Source of the DNA: Prochlorococcus sp. AG-402-O21 | GTDB lineage: Bacteria > Cyanobacteriota > Cyanobacteriia > PCC-6307 > Cyanobiaceae | Assembly: GCA_003216375.1 (NCBI GenBank) | Contig: QCIZ01000008.1 | Location: forward strand, 1-64,000 | DNA length: 64,000 bases | Direction of reading: 5' to 3' | Notes under the pieces: model-generated | The model's database searches: none | Seen by the model: only the letters and a program-made list of their open reading frames with translations | Told to the model about the DNA's origin: nothing | Part shown: positions 27,068 through 35,722 of the stretch, in pieces | How positions within the stretch are numbered: the stretch's first letter is position 1 | How the letters are laid out: every line of letters begins with the position of its first letter | Translations under genes and position numbers: made by a program

Positions 27068-27385
27068 TTATATTTCCTTTACTGATGTTTGTCTTAATAT
27101 AATAATCTCTACTGGGAATTCTTTATTCTTTATATATTTTGGGTAATTAAAATCTATGGCTTTTGAATTAATAAGATTAAAAGGCTTCTCAATTTCTTTA
27201 ATATAGCTAGTAGTCCTATCACTTGTCACTGTTGATTCACTGAAATCTATTGATAAGTGTTTTTTCCTTTTGTAATTGTTTATATAAATATTAATTGGAT
27301 AAAATCGTTTAAGGATCTTAACTGATTTTCTATAAAGGGCTGCTCCGATTAATCCTTCAGCACTTCTAATTTTATAAGATTTCAT
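27068..27385 (-). CDS. hypothetical protein (105 aa)
   Basis: The basic protein MKSYKIRSAEGLIGAALY and onward has no motif I recognise and no membrane segment. It lies in the minus-strand operon, five bases before the methyltransferase, and the frame is intact. It may be a small partner of the methyltransferase or the 5' remains of a longer gene. Confidence 0.45.
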   Translation of the reverse strand: MKSYKIRSAEGLIGAALYRKSVKILKRFYPINIYINNYKRKKHLSIDFSESTVTSDRTTSYIKEIEKPFNLINSKAIDFNYPKYIKNKEFPVEIIILRQTSVKEI

Positions 27386-27433
27386 CTTTTTTCATAACCT
27401 ATAGACATTTTAACCTTAGATTGAAATTGTTTT

Positions 27434-28153
27434 TTAGAAAAAGAAACAATGCTTCAGAAAATCTCTTGATCTTTTATCTAAAATTAGCTTTTCGGTTAAT
27501 TCTCTTTTATCAAGTAAGTTACGTTCTCTATTTTTCTTGTACCCAACTTTCCCGGGGATAATCTTTCCTCTGAAAAACGATGAGAATTCTAATTCGATGA
27601 CATTCCTTACTTCATCTTTGGAGTAGACACCTCTATGAATCATATTCGTATCAAATATAAATACATCACCTAACTTTATATTGCATTTTATCTTCTTAGA
27701 TAAATGCTCTTCCTCTGTAAGAACTAGTCTTGTTATATTATAATCAAAATATGAATTAAAATTACTTGATTCTACTATTTCAGTATAAACATTTTTATTT
27801 AAAATCTCATCTAATCCAATATAGATTTTTATCCGGTGTCCAACTGAGTCATGATGCCATTCACATTGGGGGGTATACTTAACCCTAGGAGATTTTAGAA
27901 GCCTTATTTGGTCTAACCTAGGAAAACAAATATAATCTTTTATTGTTTTTTGGATAGTATGATTGTTAATTACTATCGAAACCAACTCTGAAATTAAATT
28001 CAAATCAATAGATTTACATTTAGAGATATTTATTTTGTTTTTGAAAATTACATAACCTTTCTTTTGTAATAAACCATTTAAAGGTTCTAGTTTATTAAAA
28101 AATCTAATTGTCAGATTTTTTATTAAGCCAGATATAAAATTTGCTTTTCTCAT
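27434..28153 (-). CDS. phytanoyl-CoA dioxygenase (PhyH) family oxygenase
   Basis: The 239-residue protein has the Fe(II)/2-oxoglutarate ligand set of the PhyH family. CEWHHDSVGHRIKIYIGL near residue 100 supplies the HxD pair, and FIFDTNMIHRGVYS near 165 supplies the distal His. The double-stranded beta-helix order is preserved. In glycan clusters such enzymes hydroxylate a sugar or an acyl chain; the substrate here is unknown. It starts one base after the preceding gene on the minus strand. Confidence 0.72.
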   Translation of the reverse strand: MRKANFISGLIKNLTIRFFNKLEPLNGLLQKKGYVIFKNKINISKCKSIDLNLISELVSIVINNHTIQKTIKDYICFPRLDQIRLLKSPRVKYTPQCEWHHDSVGHRIKIYIGLDEILNKNVYTEIVESSNFNSYFDYNITRLVLTEEEHLSKKIKCNIKLGDVFIFDTNMIHRGVYSKDEVRNVIELEFSSFFRGKIIPGKVGYKKNRERNLLDKRELTEKLILDKRSRDFLKHCFFF

Positions 28154-28154
28154 T

Positions 28155-29381
28155 TTATATAAATATAAACCAGAATGATTTCTTTATGTATCCACCAATC
28201 ATAGCATTATAAATAGAATTTCTATTACGTTTATAGGCTAATGACCTTCTTGATTTAAATAGGTTGTTAGTGAAAAGTCCTAAAATTGCAGTTGTTATAG
28301 ATCTTGATAAAGTTAAAATTTTATTTTGATATTTTACTTGATCACTTAAAATAATTAATGAATTACATATTCTCTCTATGGAATCAAAGTGTGATGAAAA
28401 TAATTCTTTAATTTTCAACAACTCTTTTTTTTGATTCTTACTATAGATTAATTCTTTTTTATCATATTTATCAATATAATTAATTATATCATTTAAATTA
28501 GTAAATCTAAATGTTCCTGCTCTTGTAAAGATATTTCTTGAATCATCCGATCGAAAAGACATAACTATTTTATTTTTTAATATCGACTCTATTGAAACAG
28601 TACATCTACTAGTTATTACTATTGATGCATCCTTAATTTGGTTTTGTATTGAGTCACTGTAATCTACTTCAACATTAAATTTCTTACAAGTATTTTCCAG
28701 ATCAACTTTTTCGCCAGGATGAGGTCTATATATTAATCGATATTTTTTTCTAAGATTCGATCTTTCCCAATATTTTATCAAAGAAGTTGCGACTTCATAG
28801 GCTTTTCTATCATGTTCTATAAATTCATTTTCTTTCCTAAAATCATAATAATTACCAACTAATAAAATATTTTTAAGATTTATCTTTTTTCTTTTAATAA
28901 ATTCATTTTCTTTTATAAAGTTCGAATCTGATATTCTAGGATTACCTGTTATCAAATGATTTGGTATCTGTAGATTGTTTTCTTTGTAAATTCTTTTTGT
29001 TAGTAATTGTTGAAATAAATTATTGAATAAAATTAAGTCGACTTCTCTTGGGTCTCCTATCCTTTCTCTAACTTCACTTGGGAAAGTATGAATACCCTCT
29101 TCATCTAAAACACAAAAAATGCTTCCTCTTTTCGTTATTTCCTTACCTCTCTTAAGCTTCGTGGTTTGTGCGCATTTATCTAATATTATTCCTGGGGGAA
29201 GTAATCCAATCATTAGTCCATCCATAATAGTATCCTTATGTCCAAATACTACAATGTATCCTTTACTCTCTAACTCTTTTTTTATCTTTGCTCTGGAGAT
29301 AAACTCTCTTTTGTATACTTCTACAAGAATATAAATTACCTTTGATTTTTTATTTATTATATTTAAGTTCTTCATTCGCAT
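28155..29381 (-). CDS. surface carbohydrate biosynthesis protein (GT-B-like)
   Basis: The 408-residue protein opens SKVIYILVEVYKREFISRAK and has CVLDEEGIHTF, DLILFNN, HLITGNPRISD and KYRLIYRPHPGE in order. This pattern matches proteins labelled surface carbohydrate biosynthesis protein that occur near neuB and neuC, related to CDP-glycerol transferase and GT-B folds. The RPHPGE motif fits a phosphate- or nucleotide-binding loop. The reaction is unknown. It could transfer a polyol-phosphate or nonulosonate sugar. Confidence 0.65.
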   Translation of the reverse strand: MRMKNLNIINKKSKVIYILVEVYKREFISRAKIKKELESKGYIVVFGHKDTIMDGLMIGLLPPGIILDKCAQTTKLKRGKEITKRGSIFCVLDEEGIHTFPSEVRERIGDPREVDLILFNNLFQQLLTKRIYKENNLQIPNHLITGNPRISDSNFIKENEFIKRKKINLKNILLVGNYYDFRKENEFIEHDRKAYEVATSLIKYWERSNLRKKYRLIYRPHPGEKVDLENTCKKFNVEVDYSDSIQNQIKDASIVITSRCTVSIESILKNKIVMSFRSDDSRNIFTRAGTFRFTNLNDIINYIDKYDKKELIYSKNQKKELLKIKELFSSHFDSIERICNSLIILSDQVKYQNKILTLSRSITTAILGLFTNNLFKSRRSLAYKRNRNSIYNAMIGGYIKKSFWFIFI

Positions 29382-29450
29382 AATAAATATATATTTATTA
29401 AATATATAATATACTGGTTTTTATTTGCTTGCTTAAGTATTTTATTTATG

Positions 29451-30440
29451 TTAATAAAGGCCAAAGCCTTCTTGGCTTAAACTAGCATACCAACCAATTA
29501 TAAAGATTAAGGAAATTAATATTCTTATAAACCAATAAACGAGAATATTTTTTTGCGATTTACTAGTTAATAAGTCTGCAACTAAGAACGGTAGGAGAGT
29601 GCTTAGAAGTCGACCACCTAGCGCTGATGTAACTGAAATCCCTAAAAAATAACTGCTTGAGTAAAGAATTGCATTTGAATCATAGTAAGTTACTTTGATT
29701 ATGCATAAACAGATTGTTACAATAAAGATTGCCAATCTATATGCTCCAGTACCTTCTCCAGAAGGAGGTAAAATCTCAGCTGCCCTTGATAAGTATCCAA
29801 ATTGCCTTATACCAAATATATTCATTAGTTCAAGAATAACAAACCCAGTTAAACAACCAAAGCCAAAGTATATAGAATTCAGTAAAAGTTTAATTTCTTT
29901 TTTAAATTCTATTGCACTTAATTTTATTCCTGATAAATATACTGGTATTGTTATTAAGAAACTATTATGTATTGTAAGGATTATTAGATAGAATAAATTT
30001 CTTAATTTATAATATTCAATACTTATAATATAAGCAAACATTGATATTGCTAGTCCATGTCGAATCTTAACAACGTAAAATTCAAAAACACCTGGCAATA
30101 ATATTAAAAATATCGGTGTAAATAATGATTTTGTTCTTATGTTAAAAGCAAGTAGAAATATTAGACTTGAAATAAAAGTAACTATACGGAGAACAAAATT
30201 GTTATTTTCAGTGAAAGTTATTATTTTTATTAATGCAAGAAGACTTTCCCAGCCAAATTCTAAATTAATAATAGAGAATATAGAGTTAAATGTTGTTTGA
30301 AAGCCATCTTTTACGCTTGCAAGGTAATTGATTCTGTCCCCTAACTGTATGTAATTAATCCCTAAAATAATATCAATATTTGATATCAGAAATGAGATTA
30401 AACCAAAAAATGATATTTTAATGAGTGTTTTTTTATTCAT
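29451..30440 (-). CDS. EpsG-family polysaccharide polymerase (Wzy-like)
   Basis: A membrane protein of 329 residues with about ten segments and the EpsG pattern. FEFYVVKIRHGLAISMFAY near residue 115 carries the conserved Arg, and LTIHNSFLITIPVY near residue 155 carries HxS. EpsG/Wzy proteins join lipid-linked repeat units outside the membrane. I chose the ATG at 30440, which overlaps the previous gene's end by eight bases; an upstream TTG at 30461 would overlap more. It is the only polymerase candidate seen in the window. Confidence 0.75.
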   Translation of the reverse strand: MNKKTLIKISFFGLISFLISNIDIILGINYIQLGDRINYLASVKDGFQTTFNSIFSIINLEFGWESLLALIKIITFTENNNFVLRIVTFISSLIFLLAFNIRTKSLFTPIFLILLPGVFEFYVVKIRHGLAISMFAYIISIEYYKLRNLFYLIILTIHNSFLITIPVYLSGIKLSAIEFKKEIKLLLNSIYFGFGCLTGFVILELMNIFGIRQFGYLSRAAEILPPSGEGTGAYRLAIFIVTICLCIIKVTYYDSNAILYSSSYFLGISVTSALGGRLLSTLLPFLVADLLTSKSQKNILVYWFIRILISLIFIIGWYASLSQEGFGLY

Positions 30441-31308
30441 TTTGGTATTCTTTAAATTCAACTAAGTAGTCTTTTAGAATTGATTTCCCTATGTATTTTA
30501 TCGGAATTATATATCTATTCATTGATTTTAATATTTGAGGTATAGTTGGTATACCATGATTAGGATCACTGCCTCTTTGTATTTTCCTATTTAGTTCATA
30601 TGTTTTACTGATCTCTTCATACTCTTCTTTTGATAGGTATTTGTTATAAAAATAACCTCCATATCCATCTACACCAGCAAGTATTATTTCTTGTGCACCT
30701 AGTTCTTTTGCTAAAAATATTGAATATATTATATTTGATCTTATTGAGGGAATATAATTTAGGCCTATTTTTTTCATGATCCTGTAAATTCTCGAACAGA
30801 AATATCTGAATGTTTCTTCTGATCCACTAGGTGCTTTAAACCATGTTGGATATTCAAATGAACTGTGTAATTTCGTCATACCAACTTCATTAGCAATATT
30901 TTGACATAAAAATTTGTCAGAGGCTTTTGGAAGGAATAGTGTTTTATTGTATTCAATTTTTTTTTTGTTAATTGCTAAGAGCCAATTCCTGTAATTGTTA
31001 ATTTGATTATTCTCAAACTCGCTGCAATAAATATCTGGGACAAATTCGTGATAATGCCAATTCCCTACTGCAATTGATGTTGTGTTTTTATTTGCCCACT
31101 CCCAAAAACTATTACTTAAATCATTTATGCTTGTACCACTTCCCAGTATTAAGAATCTTCTATTGAAGTTTCTACTTTCTTTTAATTCTCTAAGTTTAAT
31201 TTTATGCCAATTACTATTTTTACTTGATAAAAACAGTATAGATATTAAGGTATAAATCCAAGAATGTACTCTTGGAAACTTGTTACTTATTCCAGTAGAT
31301 ATTCCCAT
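30433..31308 (-). CDS. DUF115 / GT42-like putative nonulosonate transferase
   Basis: The 291-residue protein has FLILGSGTSINDLS near residue 52, an AVGNWHYHEFVPDIYCSEFE strand pair, a middle SNIIYSIFLAKELG and IILAGVDGYGGYF near residue 218. This layout matches the Rossmann-type GT42 sialyltransferases and the DUF115 domain of Maf proteins. Both use CMP-activated nonulosonic acids. The CMP-sugar synthetase and legB/legC genes are the next genes upstream in the operon. Assignment rests on these short motifs and on context; a structure prediction is needed to separate GT42 from DUF115. Confidence 0.5.
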   Translation of the reverse strand: MGISTGISNKFPRVHSWIYTLISILFLSSKNSNWHKIKLRELKESRNFNRRFLILGSGTSINDLSNSFWEWANKNTTSIAVGNWHYHEFVPDIYCSEFENNQINNYRNWLLAINKKKIEYNKTLFLPKASDKFLCQNIANEVGMTKLHSSFEYPTWFKAPSGSEETFRYFCSRIYRIMKKIGLNYIPSIRSNIIYSIFLAKELGAQEIILAGVDGYGGYFYNKYLSKEEYEEISKTYELNRKIQRGSDPNHGIPTIPQILKSMNRYIIPIKYIGKSILKDYLVEFKEYQNE

Positions 31309-31430
31309 TAAACTTTTTATCTTAATTAGTTAATAGTCAATCTACATCAAAAAATATTTTCTTCAACTCTTTCGCTAACCAACTCTTTTCCCACCTCCTA
31401 TAAGTAAAATATTATACTTAGTATTATCCA

Positions 31431-32636
31431 TTATTTTATGAGTTGTGGACTACTTGGAAGGCTTATTATTCTAAATTCTTCAAATTCAGCATTTTGTAGA
31501 TTTCCTTTTGGACATGATTGATAAAATTTTTGTTTGTTTAACAGTCTCCATATTGGTCTTATGAAGATATTATTTTCATGACAGGCTTTAAGAATACTTG
31601 CCCTCTGCAATAAAAGTTCTTCTGTATTTTGTGATATTAATCTAATATTATTTAACCAATAATTGCTTGTGCAATTTTTAGGAGATGTAATTAATTTAAG
31701 ATATTCATTATTCTTTAAATGTTCAATATATCTTGAGGCTAATTTATTTTTTTTCTCAAGTCTTTCTTTAATTACTTCCATTTGAGCAACTCCAAGAGCT
31801 GCATTAATACTAGGAAGTCTATCATTCCATCCGATTTCATCATGTTCTATTTCCCATTGATGGTTTTTCTTGGCAGTAGTTGATAAGTGCCTTGCTAAAT
31901 CAGCTAACTTTTGATTATTTGTAATTAATGCACCACCACCACCCGTAGAAATAATTTTATTGCCGTTAAAGCTAAGTATTCCCATTTGACCAAATAAACC
32001 ACAGTGAATTTTATTATTTTTGTGAATTCTCCAGCTGCCAAGAGCTTCAGCAGCATCTTCAATTAAGGGTAAATTCCATTTCTCGGATATTTCAAGAATT
32101 TCAGGACAATTGGCGGGGTGTCCAAATACGTGAACAGCCACAATCGCTACAATTTTTCTATTTGTGAATTTATTTATTAATTCTCCATTTCTGTAATCTG
32201 CACATTCTTCAAGTCTTTGAGATAGTTTTGAAGGGCTTATCCCAAGCGTTTGAGATTCTATATCTACAAAATGAGGAATCCCTCCTAGATGTGAAATTGC
32301 ATTTGCAGTTGCGATAAAACTTAGAGGTGGAATTATTACTTCTTCATTGTTTCTTAATCCAATAAGATGTAATGCCAACCTTAATGCAACAGTTCCATTC
32401 GTTACAGCGACTGCATGCTTGGCACCTGTGAAACTACAAATTTTGTTTTCAAATTCATTAACCCATTTACCTGCAGTGCTTACCCAGCCACTGTCAATAC
32501 ATTCTTTAAGATAAATCCCTGCATTTGTATCTTTAAAATAGGGCTCATGAAGGGAAATAGGAATATCATTAGAAGGTTGATTAGTAACGTTCTTTATAAA
32601 AGAAACTACATCTTTTGAAAGAGAAGAGTAATTCAA
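31431..32636 (-). CDS. legC: LegC-type PLP-dependent sugar aminotransferase
   Basis: A DegT-family enzyme of 401 residues with VAVTNGTVALRLALH, PPLSFIATANAISH, HVFGHPANCPE, PLIEDAAEALGS and the PLP-lysine region LSFNGNKIISTGGGGALITN. The C-terminal WNDRLPSINAALGVAQME also fits. The order and the N-terminal helix resemble the LegC / NHT_00031 group. That group aminates the 4-keto-6-deoxy product of LegB on the way to legionaminic acid. The start is TTG and overlaps the LegB stop (TTGA). Bacillosamine-type routes use the same chemistry, so the end product is inferred. Confidence 0.82.
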   Translation of the reverse strand: MNYSSLSKDVVSFIKNVTNQPSNDIPISLHEPYFKDTNAGIYLKECIDSGWVSTAGKWVNEFENKICSFTGAKHAVAVTNGTVALRLALHLIGLRNNEEVIIPPLSFIATANAISHLGGIPHFVDIESQTLGISPSKLSQRLEECADYRNGELINKFTNRKIVAIVAVHVFGHPANCPEILEISEKWNLPLIEDAAEALGSWRIHKNNKIHCGLFGQMGILSFNGNKIISTGGGGALITNNQKLADLARHLSTTAKKNHQWEIEHDEIGWNDRLPSINAALGVAQMEVIKERLEKKNKLASRYIEHLKNNEYLKLITSPKNCTSNYWLNNIRLISQNTEELLLQRASILKACHENNIFIRPIWRLLNKQKFYQSCPKGNLQNAEFEEFRIISLPSSPQLIK

Positions 32637-33634
32637 ACTATATATTCTCCCACTCTGTATAGTTTAAGATTTTCAGGATTTTCAAACCATTCTATAGTTT
32701 TTAAAAGGCCCTTTTTGAAACCATCCTTTCCAGAATATTGTGGTGACCAATTAGTTAATTTTCTTAATAGACTATTATCTCCGAAAAGCCTATTTACTTC
32801 TGAATCCTTAGGCCTAAATCTTGTTTCTTCTGCTTTAATTTCTATTTTACAATTCATTAGCTCTGCAATTAACAAGGCTGTATCTCCAATAGAAATTTCA
32901 AACATACTTGCTGAGTTTATAACCTTACCTATAGTTTCATCTTTTTCTGAAATTCTTATAAACGCAGAAGCGGTATCTTCTACATAATTAAAATCTCTTG
33001 TAGGAGAAATATCTCCAAGCTTAATAACTCTATTCCCTGATGCTATTTGAGTGATTATTGTTGGTAAAACAGCTCTTGCACTTTGCCTTGGACCATATGT
33101 ATTAAATGGTCTAATAATTGATATAGGAGTTTGAAAGCTTCTCCAATAGCTTAAAGCAAGCTGATCAGCTGAGATTTTTGTTGCAGCATAAGGCGATTGC
33201 GCATTTAAAGGATGTTCTTCTGTTATGGGAACGAATTGGGCACTTCCATATGTTTCAGATGTAGAAGTATGAATTACTCGATCTAGATTTAATTCTCTGG
33301 CTGCTTGTATGACATTTAAAGTTCCATTAATATTGGTTTCTATATAACTGCTTGGGGCTTTATAACTATATGGAATTGCAATTAAAGCTGCTAGATGAAA
33401 AACTTGATAACAATCCTTTAATGCTTCTCGAACACATAATGGATCTCTTATATCTCCAAGTATAATTTCAATATCTTTTTTGATTTCTATTGGTATATTA
33501 TCTAGCCAACCATAATTACCGTTAGAATTATATAAACAAAATGCTTTTACTGAATAATTTTCCCTAACAAGTTTTTCTACTAGGTGAGAACCTATAAAAC
33601 CATCAGCACCTGTAACTAGAACTTTTCTATTCAT
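32633..33634 (-). CDS. legB: LegB-type sugar nucleotide 4,6-dehydratase
   Basis: An extended SDR of 333 residues: KVLVTGADGFIGSHLVEKL at the N terminus, FCLYNSNGNYGWLDNIP near residue 36, then HLAALIAIPYSYKAPSSYI, STSETYGSAQ and the active site SPYAATKISADQ. The YNSxGNYGWLD segment is characteristic of LegB. LegB removes water from GDP- or UDP-GlcNAc to give the 4-keto-6-deoxy sugar used by LegC. I chose the ATG at 33634, which overlaps the upstream stop by one base (TAATG); an earlier in-frame start at 33658 lies within the preceding gene. Confidence 0.88.
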   Translation of the reverse strand: MNRKVLVTGADGFIGSHLVEKLVRENYSVKAFCLYNSNGNYGWLDNIPIEIKKDIEIILGDIRDPLCVREALKDCYQVFHLAALIAIPYSYKAPSSYIETNINGTLNVIQAARELNLDRVIHTSTSETYGSAQFVPITEEHPLNAQSPYAATKISADQLALSYWRSFQTPISIIRPFNTYGPRQSARAVLPTIITQIASGNRVIKLGDISPTRDFNYVEDTASAFIRISEKDETIGKVINSASMFEISIGDTALLIAELMNCKIEIKAEETRFRPKDSEVNRLFGDNSLLRKLTNWSPQYSGKDGFKKGLLKTIEWFENPENLKLYRVGEYIV

Positions 33635-35049
33635 TAAAAAGTATGTTCCAAGGTCCAAGAATCTGATTTGTTAAGTAAGGAATACATAAAGAACCCCCCA
33701 TAATGACTAAAAACAGTAATATAAAGATAGTCTTTGTATTCTTCTAGATTATTATCGACCATAAGCTTGTTTATATTTAAACATGCATTTTTATTCTCAC
33801 TTATATTATCCCAATTTAGTGTTAGTTCAATGTCGTCAGTTCCCAAGAGAAGAAGTTTTAAAAATAATTTACTCCCTTTAGGATTGCCATAAATTTCTGG
33901 ATAAGCAGTAATTATCAAAAAACTATTGTATTTTCCATGACATACTCCCCAGTGAAAACGTTTCTTAGGCCTTTTTGAATGTACAACACCTAAGGAGCAT
34001 TCAAATGGTATTTCGTTTTTTGTATTTCCTTGAATTGCAGTAACAAGTCTTGATGGCATTTCATTAGTTGCTGCTTTGAAACTCAAGAAGTTTGGCTTGA
34101 AAACTGCTCTTTCTTTTGGTAGTAACCTTTGTTCAAGACTTTCATTGGATTCATACAAATATTCTCCTGGATTTCTGTCTGGGTAAACAACGATTTCCGA
34201 GTCTATAGCTAGCTTTGGTTGCCTTAAAATAACTAGTTTATCAATTGATTCATCTAATATATCTGTTTGATGTTTTGAATAGTTGAAGTTGGAATGTGTA
34301 ACTTGTAAATTATCATTCGAGTATTTACACCATCCAACTAAAAGTCTTGTAAAAGAAGTATTTAATACATAATCAATTGAGGCACTGCCTGGTTTCCCTT
34401 CTAAAAAGGAGTCTAGATTATTGATAATTTCTATGGGTTTTACTATGAATATTTCGTATGGTTTTAAATCTCTAATAGTAAAGACCTTGTTGATTTTTTT
34501 TTGTTTATGATTGGTTATTTTTAGTGTTGCTTTTTGCTCTTTAAGTTTCGATGAGCCATTGTGTATGACTCCAAAAGAATATATTTCTTTACTATCTCTA
34601 AGTGTCCAGCATCCTTCATGTCCATCACAAATTAATCTTTTTTCTTCTATTTCATGATTTGAATATATTCTTGTATAACTATGAACCATAGTTACTGACT
34701 TTAGTGTTTCATAAGTTGCCATTATTGCTGAATAAGGAATACGTAAATCAACATTTGAGAATGTCTCTATCTCAATAGATCCTCCTTCTTCTAAAAGATC
34801 ATGAATTGCTTCAATAACTTTAATATTATTATCTCCAAAAAATAATTCTTCTCTTCTAATTAAGTTACCATTTGTTCTCCTCCAGCTAGCTATTATTGAG
34901 ACTTCTAAATTATTTTTAAATGACCAATAGTTAGATAATATTATATAGGTTTTTGCAATTTTGATTGGTGATATCCAAAATATACTGCTACTTCTATAGC
35001 AAAAACCAAAACTAGTTTGATAATTGTCTTTTTGATCTACTTTACTCAT
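33634..35049 (-). CDS. conserved-looking protein of unknown function in the leg operon (471 aa)
   Basis: I do not recognise a family. The protein is soluble-looking and beta-rich, with no signal peptide or membrane helix. It has several Trp/His-containing segments such as CDGHEGCWTLRD near residue 140 and RFHWGVCHGKYNSF near residue 365. The gene is locked into the operon: it overlaps neuA by eight bases and shares its stop with the legB start. The frame is intact over 1.4 kb. A role in nonulosonate synthesis, modification or transfer follows only from position. Confidence 0.7.
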   Translation of the reverse strand: MSKVDQKDNYQTSFGFCYRSSSIFWISPIKIAKTYIILSNYWSFKNNLEVSIIASWRRTNGNLIRREELFFGDNNIKVIEAIHDLLEEGGSIEIETFSNVDLRIPYSAIMATYETLKSVTMVHSYTRIYSNHEIEEKRLICDGHEGCWTLRDSKEIYSFGVIHNGSSKLKEQKATLKITNHKQKKINKVFTIRDLKPYEIFIVKPIEIINNLDSFLEGKPGSASIDYVLNTSFTRLLVGWCKYSNDNLQVTHSNFNYSKHQTDILDESIDKLVILRQPKLAIDSEIVVYPDRNPGEYLYESNESLEQRLLPKERAVFKPNFLSFKAATNEMPSRLVTAIQGNTKNEIPFECSLGVVHSKRPKKRFHWGVCHGKYNSFLIITAYPEIYGNPKGSKLFLKLLLLGTDDIELTLNWDNISENKNACLNINKLMVDNNLEEYKDYLYITVFSHYGGFFMYSLLNKSDSWTLEHTF

Positions 35050-35719
35050 TGACCTTCTTTTTTAAGCATTCTGCTATAAACCAATCATAATTTGTATCTA
35101 TATCAACTGATCTTTCTATAGGCATAATGAAACCAAATGTAAATTCATTTATAAATGTTTTATAACGATTTATAAATTCTCTTGAGGCTATATATATTGC
35201 TCCATTAATTAGATAAGCTGGTTTTAACTCTTGACGAACTTTCTTTTTGTGGTCATTTAATATCTTTGATATAGTTTGATCTTTATTAAGTTCATACATC
35301 CATGAAGGATGCTTGCTTGCGTGGCATATTGATAATATAGAATCACAATTATATTGCTTCCTATAATTAAAAATATTTTCAATATCTTCTTCCGTTCTAA
35401 GAGGAGATGTTGGCTGTAGAAGGATTACATCAGTTACTTCTGGAAGTTGATCTAATGCATGAAATACTGTTGCTATGCCCGGAGTAGTATCTTCTGCAAG
35501 TCTTCCAGGACGAATAAAAGGTACTTCAGCTCCAAATTCTAATGAGATATCAGCTATTTCACTATCTTCAGTTGATACAACAACACGTTCAATACATTTT
35601 GAATTAAGTGCAGATTTTATAGTCCAGGATATTAGTGGTTGGCCATCAAATAATTTAATATTTTTTCTATGAATTCCTTTTGACCCTCCTCTTGCAGGAA
35701 TTAATCCAAGTACAACCAT
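35042..35719 (-). CDS. neuA: CMP-nonulosonate synthetase (NeuA/LegF family)
   Basis: The enzyme activates a nonulosonic acid with CTP to give the CMP-sugar donor. The acylneuraminate cytidylyltransferase motif GLIPARGGSKGIHRKNI is at residues 5-21. VVVSTEDSEIADIS, LQPTSPLRTEEDI and a late SVDIDTNYDW metal-binding segment (paired Asp) complete the fold. The length of 225 residues fits LegF/PseF-type enzymes and bacterial NeuA lacking the esterase domain. It lies directly after the CBS-nucleotidyltransferase gene. The matching synthase, neuB, is 32 kb away. Confidence 0.9.
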   Translation of the reverse strand: MVVLGLIPARGGSKGIHRKNIKLFDGQPLISWTIKSALNSKCIERVVVSTEDSEIADISLEFGAEVPFIRPGRLAEDTTPGIATVFHALDQLPEVTDVILLQPTSPLRTEEDIENIFNYRKQYNCDSILSICHASKHPSWMYELNKDQTISKILNDHKKKVRQELKPAYLINGAIYIASREFINRYKTFINEFTFGFIMPIERSVDIDTNYDWFIAECLKKKVNE

Positions 35720-35722
35720 AAT

